55,465 bases of DNA from JAADHG01 sp964418645 (GCA_964418645.1 CAYQME010000013.1:1-55465); one strand, 5' to 3'. Shown: positions 9,024-18,235, counted from the first letter of the stretch. The notes: a model not told the origin generated them from the letters alone. Numbers and translations are program-made.

Positions 9024-10493
9024 TTAATTTGTGCTTTTTCTAATGATAAATAACCCACCTTCAATATCGCTAATTATGATATTCCCACTAGGGAAGTATG
9101 GATATACATTCCAAGCACCATGAAAACTTGTGCTATTGTTTGCCGGATAGGTATCAAAAAACCCAATCTCATTAACAGAACTATTACCAATAGTAGTAAT
9201 ATCTACTATTCTTACCCCTGCAGTATAGTTAGCAATAAATAGTTTAGTGTCTGTTGTATATACATTATGGTCAATGGCACCAGTTGGCCCCAAATATTCA
9301 AATTTAAGAGAAGGATTATCTAAGTCAGTAAAATCAAAAAATAAGGTTCTTGAATTATTACCAAAATTGAGTTCATCGAGTTCGTCTCCTAATATAAAAT
9401 AAGTTAAATCTTGAGTAAACCATCCTTGGTGCACAAAACCAACATTATTATAGTTTATAGATGAAATATGAATTGGATTGGCTTTATCTGTAACATCAAC
9501 AATAACAACCTCATCCTCATTACTACCAAAAAATAGTTCCCGCCCTAAATAATCATTATCAGGACCATCATATGTTACTACTTGCGCATCATGTGTGTAG
9601 CCACCAATTGCATAACCACCAGCAGCAACTGGATTTGTTGGGTTTTGTACATTAATAAAGTGTGGACCTCCGCTAAATGTAGATGTCCCAACGGCATATG
9701 CAAAACCACTGTCTTCATTGATGACAATATTGTGCGCGCTCCCAAAACCATTATAATTAGCATCAGCACTAAAAACTTCAGGCGGGTTTGCTACGTTTCT
9801 CAATCGTGTTAAATCAAAAACTTGCATGCCATGTGCACTTGCATTATCTGCTACAACAAAAGCATAATTATTGTATACTTTAATGTCTCTCCAAAGGCTA
9901 TTTATACTAGCGGTAGGTAGTGTTCCAAGTAATATAGGGTTAAGTGGATTTGAGATATCTACAAATGCAGACCCTGTTGTCGTGCCTACTAAAGCATATT
10001 CTTTACCTGTTGTAGGATCTGTCCATCCCCAAGAATCATTACCTTCTGCTCCAGCGCCGCCTAATTCTGAAATAGGGATATGAGCCATTAAATCGTAATC
10101 ATTGCATGGGAAAACGCCAGCAAAACCATTAACACATGGACTTAATGGAGCTAAAGTTGAATCGCTATCACAAACATCACCTATACCATCATTATCAATA
10201 TCAGCTTGATCCGGATTTGCAATTAATGGACAGTTGTCATTTATGTCTAAAATACCATCATTATCATTGTCATCATCACAAACGTCGCCAATACCATCTT
10301 CATCGATATCTCCTTGATCTGGATTTGCAGTTTCGGGACAGTTATCAAGAGAATCGCCTATTCCATCTATATCTGAATCAATGACTTCAACAAGGCTAAC
10401 GCTTTCGTTTGAGCAACTTTGATTGAAGAATACTATTAAGCATCCAAAAAAAATGATAAAGAATACCTTTTCAATTTTTTTTCTATTTTTCAT
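9024..10493 (-). CDS. Choice-of-anchor B-type lipoprotein with thrombospondin type 3 repeats
   Basis: A 489-residue secreted lipoprotein, with a signal sequence and a box ending NQSCSN. Residues about 38-115 are acidic calcium-binding thrombospondin type 3 repeats, with D-x-D-x-D-G-I-G-D and DNCP-x-x-x-NPDQ units three times. The rest is LVIVD-type repeat sequence (FVDISNPLNPILLG, QVFDLTRLRNV, FINVQNPTNPVAAGG, VIVDVTDKANPIHIS, RIVDITTIGN), typical of proteins called choice-of-anchor B. It probably forms a surface beta-propeller behind a stiff Ca2+-loaded stalk. No catalytic motif is recognised. It is first in a two-gene operon with the seven-repeat lipoprotein. Confidence 0.85.
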   Translation of the reverse strand: MKNRKKIEKVFFIIFFGCLIVFFNQSCSNESVSLVEVIDSDIDGIGDSLDNCPETANPDQGDIDEDGIGDVCDDDNDNDGILDINDNCPLIANPDQADIDNDGIGDVCDSDSTLAPLSPCVNGFAGVFPCNDYDLMAHIPISELGGAGAEGNDSWGWTDPTTGKEYALVGTTTGSAFVDISNPLNPILLGTLPTASINSLWRDIKVYNNYAFVVADNASAHGMQVFDLTRLRNVANPPEVFSADANYNGFGSAHNIVINEDSGFAYAVGTSTFSGGPHFINVQNPTNPVAAGGYAIGGYTHDAQVVTYDGPDNDYLGRELFFGSNEDEVVIVDVTDKANPIHISSINYNNVGFVHQGWFTQDLTYFILGDELDELNFGNNSRTLFFDFTDLDNPSLKFEYLGPTGAIDHNVYTTDTKLFIANYTAGVRIVDITTIGNSSVNEIGFFDTYPANNSTSFHGAWNVYPYFPSGNIIISDIEGGLFIIRKSTN

Positions 10494-10532
10494 TTGTTCA
10501 ATTTTTTAAAAACTATAGGTGAACCAAATTAA

Positions 10533-10540
10533 CAAAAATA
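10533..10540 (-). promoter_or_regulatory. Predicted -7 box upstream of the TSP3/LVIVD lipoprotein gene
   Basis: TATTTTTG on the minus strand, matching TAnnTTTG, lies 39 bases before the ATG at 10493. I see no convincing -33 TTG at the right spacing. Confidence 0.45.
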
Positions 10541-10660
10541 AAAAGATAAAGAGTAATCCTTTATAAAAGTTAACCGAGTGTTAAAATATAATATAAAATT
10601 CATGTGTCTTTTATAGTTAAACTATATTTATTCTTACATTGAATATAAATAATAAATAAT

Positions 10661-12298
10661 ATGGCAATTAATATAACTCGCTTTTTAAAAACAGCACTTA
10701 TTTTTTTATGTATTCAAGCTAATGGGCAAGGGAAACCGTGGAGTGAAAATTTAATAACTATCCCAGAAAAATCTAATTATCAAAAAACATCAACGTATGC
10801 AGATGTGATGCACTTCATTGAAGCGATTAAAAGTAAATCTGATTTGGTTCATTTAGAATTTTTGGGTAAAAGCAAAGAAGGGAAAGACATTCCACTTATT
10901 GTAATGGCTAATCCCAAAATATCTTCTCCACATGAAGCAGAAGCTTCAGGAAAACCTATTATGTATGTTCAAGGGAATATTCATGCTGGAGAAGTAGAGG
11001 GGAAAGAAGTATTACAGCAATTAATGAGAGATATTTTATTGGGAGACAAAAAATATTTATTAGATAACCAAATATTAATATTAGCCCCTATTTATAATAC
11101 AGATTCTAATGACAAAATGGAAAAAGGGAGACGCCCTTCACAAGAGGACAGTCCTGTAGAGGTTGGGGTAAGAGCAAACAGTCAAGGCTTAGATTTAAAT
11201 AGAGACGGTATTAAAATGGAAGCTTTTGAAACCCGGGGTTTAATTCAAAATGTATTGTTGAAATGGGATCCTGAAATGTTGGTGGATTTGCATACCACTA
11301 ATGGCACTTGGCATGGTTACGGAGTTACATATGCTCCAAGTTATCACTATGCAGGAGAAAAAGCACCTTATGATTTTACTTGGAACATTATGTTACCAAG
11401 TATTTTAAAATCTATTGATAAAAATTATGGTGTTAAGTTAGGCCCTTATGGAGGTTATTCTTTAAGACAAGGGTGGCCAACAAAAGCCATTTATACCTAT
11501 AACCACCAACCTAGATACATTGTAAATCAAATGGGGTTGAGAAATAAAGTGGGTATTTTAAGTGAAGCTTTTGCACATGATCGTTTTTATAAACGTATGA
11601 ATAGCACTTATGGATTTGTTGCTGAAATATTAGAGTTTACTAACATTAATGGCAGAAAAATGGCGGCGATTAACGCGAAGGCCGAAGAAGATGCTATTGG
11701 AAATGTGAAACAAAATGCAGGGAAAATAAAAAAAGGTGTACGTTTTAAAATGGTGCCTCTAGAAGAAAAATTTACACTTAGAACATATGATTATTTACCT
11801 TATAAAAATGAAAAAGGCGACACAAAATACATTCGTTCAGGTAAAATCATTGAAATTCCTGATGTTGAAAACTACTCAAAGTTTGAAGTAAAAGTTGGTA
11901 GTACATTACCAAGAGGTTACTTTTTGCCAAAGGCGATGAAACATATAGCAGATCATTTAAAGAAGCAAGGTGTTGAAGTGGTAGAACTAAAAAAATCTAA
12001 AAGAGCTATTGGTGAGGTGTTTGTTGTGAAATCATTAAAAAATGCTTTACGTAAGTTCGAGGGGCATTACATGGCAACTCTAGAGGGAGAATTTGTATCA
12101 AAAACAAGAACATTTAAGAAAGGCGATTATTGGATTGATATGGCACAACCACTTTCTAATTTAATTTTTTATATGCTAGAACCACAATCTGATGATGGCT
12201 TAGTAACATGGAATTTCTTTGATACATATTTTAAAAATAAGGGGATATCCGAAAAGCCTGTAATTTACCCTGTTTTTAAATATTATAAATTGAAATAA
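10661..12298 (+). CDS. Secreted M14-family zinc carboxypeptidase-like metallopeptidase
   Basis: A 545-residue exported protein: the hydrophobic segment ends at about residue 22 (IQANGQGKPW). The M14 fold signs are present: GNIHAGEVEGKE gives the HxxE zinc ligands, SQGLDLNRDGIKME carries the substrate-side Asn-Arg, DLHTTNGTWHGY supplies the third zinc ligand, and SEAFAHDRF is a candidate for the catalytic Glu region. It probably hydrolyses peptides or peptide-like substrates in the periplasm or outside the cell. The C-terminal 150 residues are an accessory domain rich in lysine. It stands alone between a divergent lipoprotein operon and thiL. Confidence 0.88.
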   Translation: MAINITRFLKTALIFLCIQANGQGKPWSENLITIPEKSNYQKTSTYADVMHFIEAIKSKSDLVHLEFLGKSKEGKDIPLIVMANPKISSPHEAEASGKPIMYVQGNIHAGEVEGKEVLQQLMRDILLGDKKYLLDNQILILAPIYNTDSNDKMEKGRRPSQEDSPVEVGVRANSQGLDLNRDGIKMEAFETRGLIQNVLLKWDPEMLVDLHTTNGTWHGYGVTYAPSYHYAGEKAPYDFTWNIMLPSILKSIDKNYGVKLGPYGGYSLRQGWPTKAIYTYNHQPRYIVNQMGLRNKVGILSEAFAHDRFYKRMNSTYGFVAEILEFTNINGRKMAAINAKAEEDAIGNVKQNAGKIKKGVRFKMVPLEEKFTLRTYDYLPYKNEKGDTKYIRSGKIIEIPDVENYSKFEVKVGSTLPRGYFLPKAMKHIADHLKKQGVEVVELKKSKRAIGEVFVVKSLKNALRKFEGHYMATLEGEFVSKTRTFKKGDYWIDMAQPLSNLIFYMLEPQSDDGLVTWNFFDTYFKNKGISEKPVIYPVFKYYKLK

Positions 12299-12351
12299 AC
12301 ACAAGTTATTTTGAGTAGGTTTTCTTCTCAAAAAAATAGAGAGAATTGATA

Positions 12352-12359
12352 TATCTTTG
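12352..12359 (+). promoter_or_regulatory. Predicted -7 box of thiL, 4 bases before the ATG
   Basis: TATCTTTG matches TAnnTTTG and ends only 4 bases upstream of the thiL ATG at 12364. A start site at the usual distance would fall on or next to the A of the ATG, which implies a leaderless or nearly leaderless mRNA. Confidence 0.55.
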
Positions 12360-12363
12360 CAGC

Positions 12364-13407
12364 ATGATAGAAGATAAAAACCAACAACGAACACCATTAA
12401 GCGAATTAGGAGAATTTGGACTCATAGACCATTTAACCAAAAATTTTAAGATTACTCAGAAAAGTACAATTAAAGGTATTGGCGACGACGCAGCTGTTTT
12501 AGATTTTGGTGGCAAGAAAGTTGTTGTTTCAACAGATATGTTAGTTGAAGGAGTTCATTTTGATTTGAGTTATATGCCTTTAAAGCACTTGGGCTATAAA
12601 GCGATTGTTGCTAACTTATCTGATGTTTACGCTATGAATGCTGAGGCTACACAAATTACAGTATCAATAGCGGTTTCTAATAGATTTCCTTTAGAAGCAT
12701 TGGAGGAATTGTTTGCTGGAATAGATACAGCAGCTAAAATATATAATGTTGATGTTGTTGGTGGAGATACTACTTCTTCAACCTCTGGATTATTAATTTC
12801 GGTTACTGCTATTGGACAAGTTAAGGAAGATAATGTAGTGTATAGAAAGGGAGCAAAGCCTAATGACTTACTTGTTGTTACAGGAGATTTGGGGGGTGCG
12901 TATATGGGGTTACAAGTTCTTGAACGCGAAAAAGAAGTGTTTAAAGTCAACCCAAATAATCAACCAGATTTAGACAAGTACACTTATATTATAGAGCGGC
13001 AATTAAAACCGGAAGCGAGAAAAGATATTGTAAAACTTCTAGGAGATTTGGATGTGAAACCAACTGCTATGATTGATATTAGTGATGGCTTATCTTCTGA
13101 GATTATGCATTTGTGCAAACATAGCAATGTAGGATGTGATTTATATGAGAATAAAATACCACTAGATCCTCAAGTTATTTCAACATGTGAAGAATTTAAT
13201 TTAGATAGTACAACTATCGCTTTGAATGGAGGCGAAGATTATGAATTACTTATGACAATAGCTCAGGAAGATTTTCCAAAAATTAAAGCCAATCCAAGCT
13301 TAACGGTAATTGGGTATATAACTGAGAAAAACGTAGGGATGCATTTAATTACTAGAGCTGAAACTAAGATTCCTATAAAAGCTCAAGGATGGAATGCGAT
13401 TAGCTAG
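12364..13407 (+). CDS. thiL: ThiL, thiamine-monophosphate kinase
   Basis: ThiL phosphorylates thiamine monophosphate to thiamine diphosphate with ATP, the last step of the pathway. The 347-residue protein has the ThiL/PurM arrangement: an N-terminal GIGDDAAVL Mg/ATP motif, STDMLVEGVHF, GGDTTSS, the LVVTGDLGGAYMGL hinge, MIDISDGLSSE and the C-terminal GGEDYELL. The ATG at 12364 (MIEDKNQQ) follows a -7 box by 4 bases; a longer frame to 12346 would start before the likely transcription start. Its 3' end overlaps a convergent zinc-ribbon gene by 8 bases. Confidence 0.95.
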   Translation: MIEDKNQQRTPLSELGEFGLIDHLTKNFKITQKSTIKGIGDDAAVLDFGGKKVVVSTDMLVEGVHFDLSYMPLKHLGYKAIVANLSDVYAMNAEATQITVSIAVSNRFPLEALEELFAGIDTAAKIYNVDVVGGDTTSSTSGLLISVTAIGQVKEDNVVYRKGAKPNDLLVVTGDLGGAYMGLQVLEREKEVFKVNPNNQPDLDKYTYIIERQLKPEARKDIVKLLGDLDVKPTAMIDISDGLSSEIMHLCKHSNVGCDLYENKIPLDPQVISTCEEFNLDSTTIALNGGEDYELLMTIAQEDFPKIKANPSLTVIGYITEKNVGMHLITRAETKIPIKAQGWNAIS

Positions 13408-13654
13408 CTTGAAACAAAGGGTTTTCACTTAAATCAATCATGGCTATATTTTTTCGTCTAATCCTATTGTTATGAATTCTTTCTAAAACGGAATTTATTT
13501 CTTTATACTTTGGAGTCAGTAATGTGAGCTTGCCATTACCACTTGTAGTGACTTGTTCTTTACAATGTTTACATGTGTATTCTTTAACATGATATGTAAC
13601 TTCTTTTGAAATGCTATAATCATGACCAAAAAATGAACAATATAAATGTTTCAA
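13400..13654 (-). CDS. Mini zinc-ribbon-like protein, paralogue A
   Basis: An 84-residue protein of unknown function. It keeps a probable metal site: LYCSFFGHDYS (Cys and His), HVKEYTCKHCKEQ (His and a C-x2-C pair), then an EINSVLERIHNNRIRRKN basic helix. The C-x3-GH plus C-x2-C arrangement recalls short phage-type CxxxGH proteins (DUF1660-like), but I cannot assign it firmly. The next gene on the same strand (13900-14166) is a clear paralogue, sharing most of residues 3-65. The 3' end overlaps thiL by 8 bases tail to tail. Confidence 0.75.
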   Translation of the reverse strand: MKHLYCSFFGHDYSISKEVTYHVKEYTCKHCKEQVTTSGNGKLTLLTPKYKEINSVLERIHNNRIRRKNIAMIDLSENPLFQAS

Positions 13655-13899
13655 AACTTTTAATTTTTAGCTTGTTAATAAAGAGGGATTATTAAAAGTA
13701 AAAAATATGTTGAAAATAATTGTATTTCGGATTATTTAATCGTTGAATAGTTTATTTTTTCCTTTAAACGTAATGTTTTTTAACCTAAAAATGAGAAAAA
13801 CATTTTAAATCAATGAAAATGAAGATTAACGATTTGTTTTTAAAAGTTGCCTAAGTGGTTGGTTATAATACTTGTAAACAGATTGTCTTATAGTATTAA

Positions 13900-14166
13900 T
13901 TAAGCAGCCGATGTCGCATATACTTTTTGCTTCAATCTTAACATTCTTTTGGTATGAATGTTTTCTAAAATTCTATTTATTTCTCTAAATGTTGGGGTCA
14001 GCTCTGTGAGGTTTCCATTACTATTTGTGGTTAGTTGCTTTTTACAACATTTACAAGTGTACTCTTTTACATGCTTTGTAACTTTTTTGGTAACACTGTA
14101 TTGATGACCAAAAACACTGCAGTATAATTTTGAAACTGGAGTAGTGGTAGAAGTAGTTGTTTTCAT
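13900..14166 (-). CDS. Mini zinc-ribbon-like protein, paralogue B
   Basis: An 88-residue paralogue of the protein at 13400-13654, with the same order of motifs: LYCSVFGHQYS, HVKEYTCKCCKKQ, then LTPTFREINRILENIH and a basic tail. It has an extra Thr-rich N-terminus (MKTTTSTTTPVS) and a different C-terminus. The spacing to paralogue A is 245 bases with no clear promoter in between. The Cys and His positions are kept in both copies, which supports metal binding as the selected property. No function is recognised; possibilities include a nucleic-acid-binding regulator, but nothing in the sequence proves it. Confidence 0.75.
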   Translation of the reverse strand: MKTTTSTTTPVSKLYCSVFGHQYSVTKKVTKHVKEYTCKCCKKQLTTNSNGNLTELTPTFREINRILENIHTKRMLRLKQKVYATSAA

Positions 14167-14441
14167 AAGTTATAGGTTATTGGGTTAGTAAACTTAGGGA
14201 TTTTTTTAATAAAAACGTTAAAATACTATATATTTTCGATGAAATACAAAAATAAGTAAGAAAAAAGCTCTTTTTTATTTTATCTATTAATCTAAAATTT
14301 TTCATTGCAACTAAAAAAACTGTAAACGTAAAGTTTCAGTTTTCAAGATTTTTGCAAAAGTAAATATCTATGTTATATTAAAAAAATAAATTTTTGCATT
14401 AATCAAAATCTATTAACTTGTGCAGTCATTTAATGTAAAGG

Positions 14442-15725
14442 ATGAATAAAACTAAAGAAATTTTTGTTTTTGGCTTTGCCATTTTTGCAGCTTTTTTTGG
14501 AGCTGGAAATTTAATATTACCTCCTTTATTGGGTTTTAATTCAGGGCCAGATTGGTGGCTTGTGGCTTTAGGTTTTATAACTTCAGCAACCATAATTCCG
14601 TTACTAGCTCTTTTTGCACATGCCAAATTACAAGGGACGATGTTAGATTTTGGCAATAAAGTATCTCCTTTATTTAGTTTAATATTTTGTTTATGTATTT
14701 ATACTATAGCAATAGTATTGCCTTGTCCTCGAACAGCTGCAGTAACTCATGAAATGGCAATTCAGCCATTTTTTGGAACACCTTCATTGTTGACGAGTAG
14801 TATTTATTTTACTTTAGTATTTGTATTTGTAATGAATAGAAACAATGTACTTCAAATACTTGGTAAATATTTAACACCTTTAATTGGGTTCATTCTTTTA
14901 GCTATTATAATTGTTGGTATATTTTCACCAGTTGGTAAAATGAATCCATCTATTTTTAGCACACCATTATTAGATGGTTTTTTTGAAGGATATCAAACAT
15001 ATGATGCTCTTGGTGGATTATTAATGGGAGGTGTTGTAATCATTTCGTTGAATTCATTGAAAAAAAAGATGTCCTTTGAAGAAAAGAAAGGGTTCCTTAA
15101 AAGATCAGGGTTTATTGCTGTTTTAGGATTAATTATTATTTATACCGGCCTAATAGCTGTTGGGGCACTCTATAATTCCCAATTTGCAAACGATATTACC
15201 AGAACGGAACTTCTTTCAGGATTGTCTTTAAAAACTCTTGGAAATATTGGTTCTGTCTTTTTAAGTGTCTTAGTAGCACTAGCGTGTTTTACAACTGCAG
15301 TTGGAATAATTGTTGGAACTGCAGATTTTTTTAAAGGGATATTTAAAGAGTCACAAAAAGCATATCTTATAACTGCAATAGTGTCTTGTACTATTGGTGT
15401 TTTAGTTGGACAAATGAATGTAAAATATATTATTGATGTTGCATTACCAGCATTAATGTTTATTTATCCGTTGACAATAGTTTTAATTTTATTGAATGTG
15501 ATTCCAGATAAATATGCTTCAAAAGCGGTGTTTAGAGCAGTTGTATTAATTACTTTTATATTTAGTATTCCAGACTTTTTAAAATTCTTAATACCACCAG
15601 AAAGGTTAGATGGTATTATTAAAATCATACCCTTATCTAGTCGAGGGTTAGGTTGGGTGTTACCAGGGCTTTTTACTTTTGTAATTGTGAATCTAATTGG
15701 GACAAAAAAAATTGTTGATGTCTAA
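14442..15725 (+). CDS. brnQ: BrnQ branched-chain amino acid carrier
   Basis: A 427-residue inner-membrane carrier of the LIVCS family, importing leucine, isoleucine and valine with Na+ or H+. It begins with the family-typical FGFAIFAAFFGAGNLILPPLLG and contains about twelve hydrophobic segments, including PCPRTAAVTHE near 87-97 and YQTYDALGGLLMGG near 180. No signal peptide is needed. It is monocistronic, 21 bases tail-to-tail from gldD with no obvious terminator. The upstream 275 bases are AT-rich, without a perfect TAnnTTTG box. Confidence 0.95.
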   Translation: MNKTKEIFVFGFAIFAAFFGAGNLILPPLLGFNSGPDWWLVALGFITSATIIPLLALFAHAKLQGTMLDFGNKVSPLFSLIFCLCIYTIAIVLPCPRTAAVTHEMAIQPFFGTPSLLTSSIYFTLVFVFVMNRNNVLQILGKYLTPLIGFILLAIIIVGIFSPVGKMNPSIFSTPLLDGFFEGYQTYDALGGLLMGGVVIISLNSLKKKMSFEEKKGFLKRSGFIAVLGLIIIYTGLIAVGALYNSQFANDITRTELLSGLSLKTLGNIGSVFLSVLVALACFTTAVGIIVGTADFFKGIFKESQKAYLITAIVSCTIGVLVGQMNVKYIIDVALPALMFIYPLTIVLILLNVIPDKYASKAVFRAVVLITFIFSIPDFLKFLIPPERLDGIIKIIPLSSRGLGWVLPGLFTFVIVNLIGTKKIVDV

Positions 15726-15746
15726 TTTAGTTAACAGAGGTGTTTT

Positions 15747-16322
15747 TTACTCTTTCCACTTAACAGTTTCCATAATATGCTGAATGTCCTTTTTTAAATA
15801 ATTAGCAGCAGGAAGGATAGAATCGTAATTAGGTTTAGCATAAAAATATAGCGATCCTGTTACAAAGTGATTAATACTATCGGTAACATAAAATTGTGAT
15901 TGTGATGCAGCATTCCCTCCAACTTCATATAGCATCCCAAATACTCTATGTTTTAAATCTACATAAGGTTGTTCAATAATTTCATCTGCTTTTTGAGCAT
16001 GCTTTTGTGTGATGTTTTGAGCATCTATTAAATAAGGACTCACATCATTATTTTCAATTTTCTTATAAGTGATGTAAATAGTTCCTTTTAAAGAAGGGTA
16101 GATAATGTTTATTCCAAAGGTTTTATTGTCTTTCGAAATTTTAATAGTATCAATATCATTTGCAAGTTTATTTTTTTCGAAAGAAAAAGGAAGTTGTGAA
16201 TTAACTTCTTTATATTCTGCTTTTGGATATTCCAATCTTAAAAATGCTTTGGGTTTTGGAACAGGGTCGTTTCCACAAGACGTAAAAAAGATAATAATAA
16301 GGAAGAGTATAATAGTTCTCAT
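15747..16322 (-). CDS. gldD: GldD gliding-motility lipoprotein
   Basis: A 191-residue lipoprotein (signal ending FFTSCGNDP, Cys16) needed for gliding and type IX secretion in flavobacteria. The family start PVPKPKAFLRLEYPKAEY is clear, as are the ADEIIEQPYVDLKHRVFGMLYEVGGNAASQSQFYVTDS core and the FVTGSLYFYAKPNYDSI segment. Its ATG overlaps the gldE stop by one base, so the two are translationally coupled; gldE-gldD pairing is the usual order. The presence of the pair predicts gliding or at least a type IX secretion system, though no sorted T9SS substrate is obvious in this window. Confidence 0.95.
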   Translation of the reverse strand: MRTIILFLIIIFFTSCGNDPVPKPKAFLRLEYPKAEYKEVNSQLPFSFEKNKLANDIDTIKISKDNKTFGINIIYPSLKGTIYITYKKIENNDVSPYLIDAQNITQKHAQKADEIIEQPYVDLKHRVFGMLYEVGGNAASQSQFYVTDSINHFVTGSLYFYAKPNYDSILPAANYLKKDIQHIMETVKWKE

Positions 16323-17653
16323 TAATTAGGGATAGTTACTTTAACTTGTTTAATACGTTTTTTGTCTAAGGCTTCAATAGTGAAAACGTAATTTTTAAAA
16401 TTTATTTTACTATTTATTTTTGGAAAACTTTTAGAAATCTCTAAAACAAAGCCTGCAATCGTTTCAGCTTCACCTTTTTCAGTTTCAAAAATATCTTCAT
16501 TTTCTAGCCCAATAATTTTATAAAAATCTTTTAAAGGTGTTTTGCCTTCAAACACATAGTTGTTATCATCTAGCTTAGAGTATATTAAATCGTCATCATC
16601 AAACTCGTCACTAATATCTCCAACAATTTCTTCAATAACATCTTCAAGAGACACAAGTCCAGAAGTACCTCCATATTCGTCTACAACGACAGCAAGATGG
16701 ACTTTTTTTTCTTGAAACTCTACCATTAAATCATCAAGCTTTTTGTTTTCTGGAACAAAAAATGGTTCTCGAATTAGATTTGTCCAATTAAATTCCTTTT
16801 GGTCTAAATAAGGCAATAAATCTTTAACATATAATATACCAATAACCGTATCTACATTATCTTTAAATACAGGAATTCTGGAATAGCCATGTTTAATTAT
16901 TTCAGGAATAATAGCGCTATATTTTAAACTCTCATCTAGTGCAAAAATATCTATGCGTGGGCGCATAACCTGTTTTGTATCTGTATTACCAAAAGACACA
17001 ATACCTTGTAATATTTTGTGCTCCTCTTTTGTAGTATCTTCTTCGCTCGTAAGTTCTAAGGCTTGCGATAGTTGGTCGACACTTATATTTGATTTTTGTT
17101 TTCCTAATCTATTATGAATTGTGTGTGTAATACTTTGCATAGGCAAACTAATAGGAGCAAATAGAACATCTAAAACTTTTAATGGATATGCCATGAATTT
17201 TGCGAATTTTATATTATTTCTACTGGCATATACTTTAGGTAATATTTCGCCAAATAATAAGATTAAAAAAGTAATAACTATAACTTTTAAAAAGAAAACT
17301 AGATTAATTTCAAACAAGTAAAAATCTATAATAGAATTTATGTCTTTAAACAAGATATCACTAATTGAAGCAAATAATAATACGATAGCAATATTTATAA
17401 AATTGTTGGCAACTAATACTGTAGCAAGTAATTTTTTTGGCTTTTCTAATAACTTAGAAACTATTTCTAATGGTTTAGATTGTTCTCCTAAAGCAGTATC
17501 TATATCGCTTTGAGATAATGAGAATAGCGCTACTTCAGCTCCTGAGATTAGAGCCGAACATAAGAAAAGCACAAACAGTAAAACAAAACCAGAAACCATT
17601 GAAAAATCAATAGCTGAAAAAGAAATAATTAAACTAAAGGGATCAGGATCCAA
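16322..17653 (-). CDS. gldE: GldE, CNNM/CorC-type gliding-associated membrane protein
   Basis: A 443-residue inner-membrane protein: an N-terminal CNNM transmembrane domain (residues about 20-190, with CSALISGAEVALFSLS), a CBS pair (VMRPRIDIFALDE to about 340, including VDEYGGTSGLVSLEDVIEEIVGDI), then a CorC/HlyC-associated C-terminal domain. It aids gliding, probably through stability of other Gld proteins. The start appears to be TTG (MDPDPFSL), because no in-frame ATG lies upstream and the MDPDP start fits what I recall of GldE. The first in-frame ATG would be at 17599. A TATATTTG promoter-like box overlaps the TTG, so the true start deserves checking. Confidence 0.93.
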   Translation of the reverse strand: MDPDPFSLIISFSAIDFSMVSGFVLLFVLFLCSALISGAEVALFSLSQSDIDTALGEQSKPLEIVSKLLEKPKKLLATVLVANNFINIAIVLLFASISDILFKDINSIIDFYLFEINLVFFLKVIVITFLILLFGEILPKVYASRNNIKFAKFMAYPLKVLDVLFAPISLPMQSITHTIHNRLGKQKSNISVDQLSQALELTSEEDTTKEEHKILQGIVSFGNTDTKQVMRPRIDIFALDESLKYSAIIPEIIKHGYSRIPVFKDNVDTVIGILYVKDLLPYLDQKEFNWTNLIREPFFVPENKKLDDLMVEFQEKKVHLAVVVDEYGGTSGLVSLEDVIEEIVGDISDEFDDDDLIYSKLDDNNYVFEGKTPLKDFYKIIGLENEDIFETEKGEAETIAGFVLEISKSFPKINSKINFKNYVFTIEALDKKRIKQVKVTIPN

Positions 17654-17702
17654 ATATAATTTTATTAGAAATCTCAGTAAAAATGTTGAGACGTTTTTTT
17701 AA

Positions 17703-18149
17703 TTAAAAAGGCAAATCATCATTATCGTCAGTCATAGGTTCATTTACAGCATTTTCAGTAGGCTTTCCCGAAGGTGTAACTTGCGCAGGAGTACCACCAG
17801 AAATGCTTTCGCTTTTAGTGGTTAAAAAGGTAAAGTCTAAGCATTGTATTTCGGTAGAATAACGATCCATACCTTTATCATCTTGCCATTTTCTGGTTTT
17901 AATACGACCTTCAATATAAACTTTATCTCCTTTGCTCAGGTATTTTTCACAAATTTCAGCAGCTTTATTTCTTACCACAATATTATGCCATTCAGTATTT
18001 GTAACCCGCTCATTTGTTTGTTTATTGGTGTACGTTTCGTTTGTAGCCAATGGGAAACGACCAATACAACCGCCACCTTCAAAATAGTGCATTTTTACTG
18101 CATCACCCAAATGCCCAATTAGCATCACTTTGTTTAATGTTCCTGACAT
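17703..18149 (-). CDS. ssb: Single-stranded DNA-binding protein
   Basis: A 148-residue SSB: the OB fold (LNKVMLIGHLGDAVKMHYFEGGGCIGRFPLATNETY at 5-41, then TEWHNIVVRNKAAEICEKYLSKGDKVYIEGRIKTRKW) followed by a flexible linker and the acidic C-terminal tail ending DDNDDLPF that recruits replication and repair partners. It coats ssDNA as a tetramer. It is encoded between mutY and gldE on the same strand, 49 bases from gldE. Confidence 0.97.
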   Translation of the reverse strand: MSGTLNKVMLIGHLGDAVKMHYFEGGGCIGRFPLATNETYTNKQTNERVTNTEWHNIVVRNKAAEICEKYLSKGDKVYIEGRIKTRKWQDDKGMDRYSTEIQCLDFTFLTTKSESISGGTPAQVTPSGKPTENAVNEPMTDDNDDLPF

Positions 18150-18169
18150 AATTAATTGTATTTAGACCA

Positions 18170-18177
18170 CAAAATTA
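18170..18177 (-). promoter_or_regulatory. Predicted -7 box of ssb
   Basis: TAATTTTG on the minus strand fits TAnnTTTG and lies 20 bases upstream of the ssb ATG. A short interrupted inverted repeat (CCAC...GTGG) surrounds it. Confidence 0.45.
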
Positions 18178-18235
18178 GTGGTTTTATAATTGATAATTTT
18201 AAAAATAACAAAAAATAATAAGATATTGAGGCCTA

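Noticed and set aside
10136..10384. His-rich plus-strand reading frame
   Set aside because: It is the antisense shadow of the Asp-rich thrombospondin repeats; His codons arise from the complement of Asp/Ile codons.
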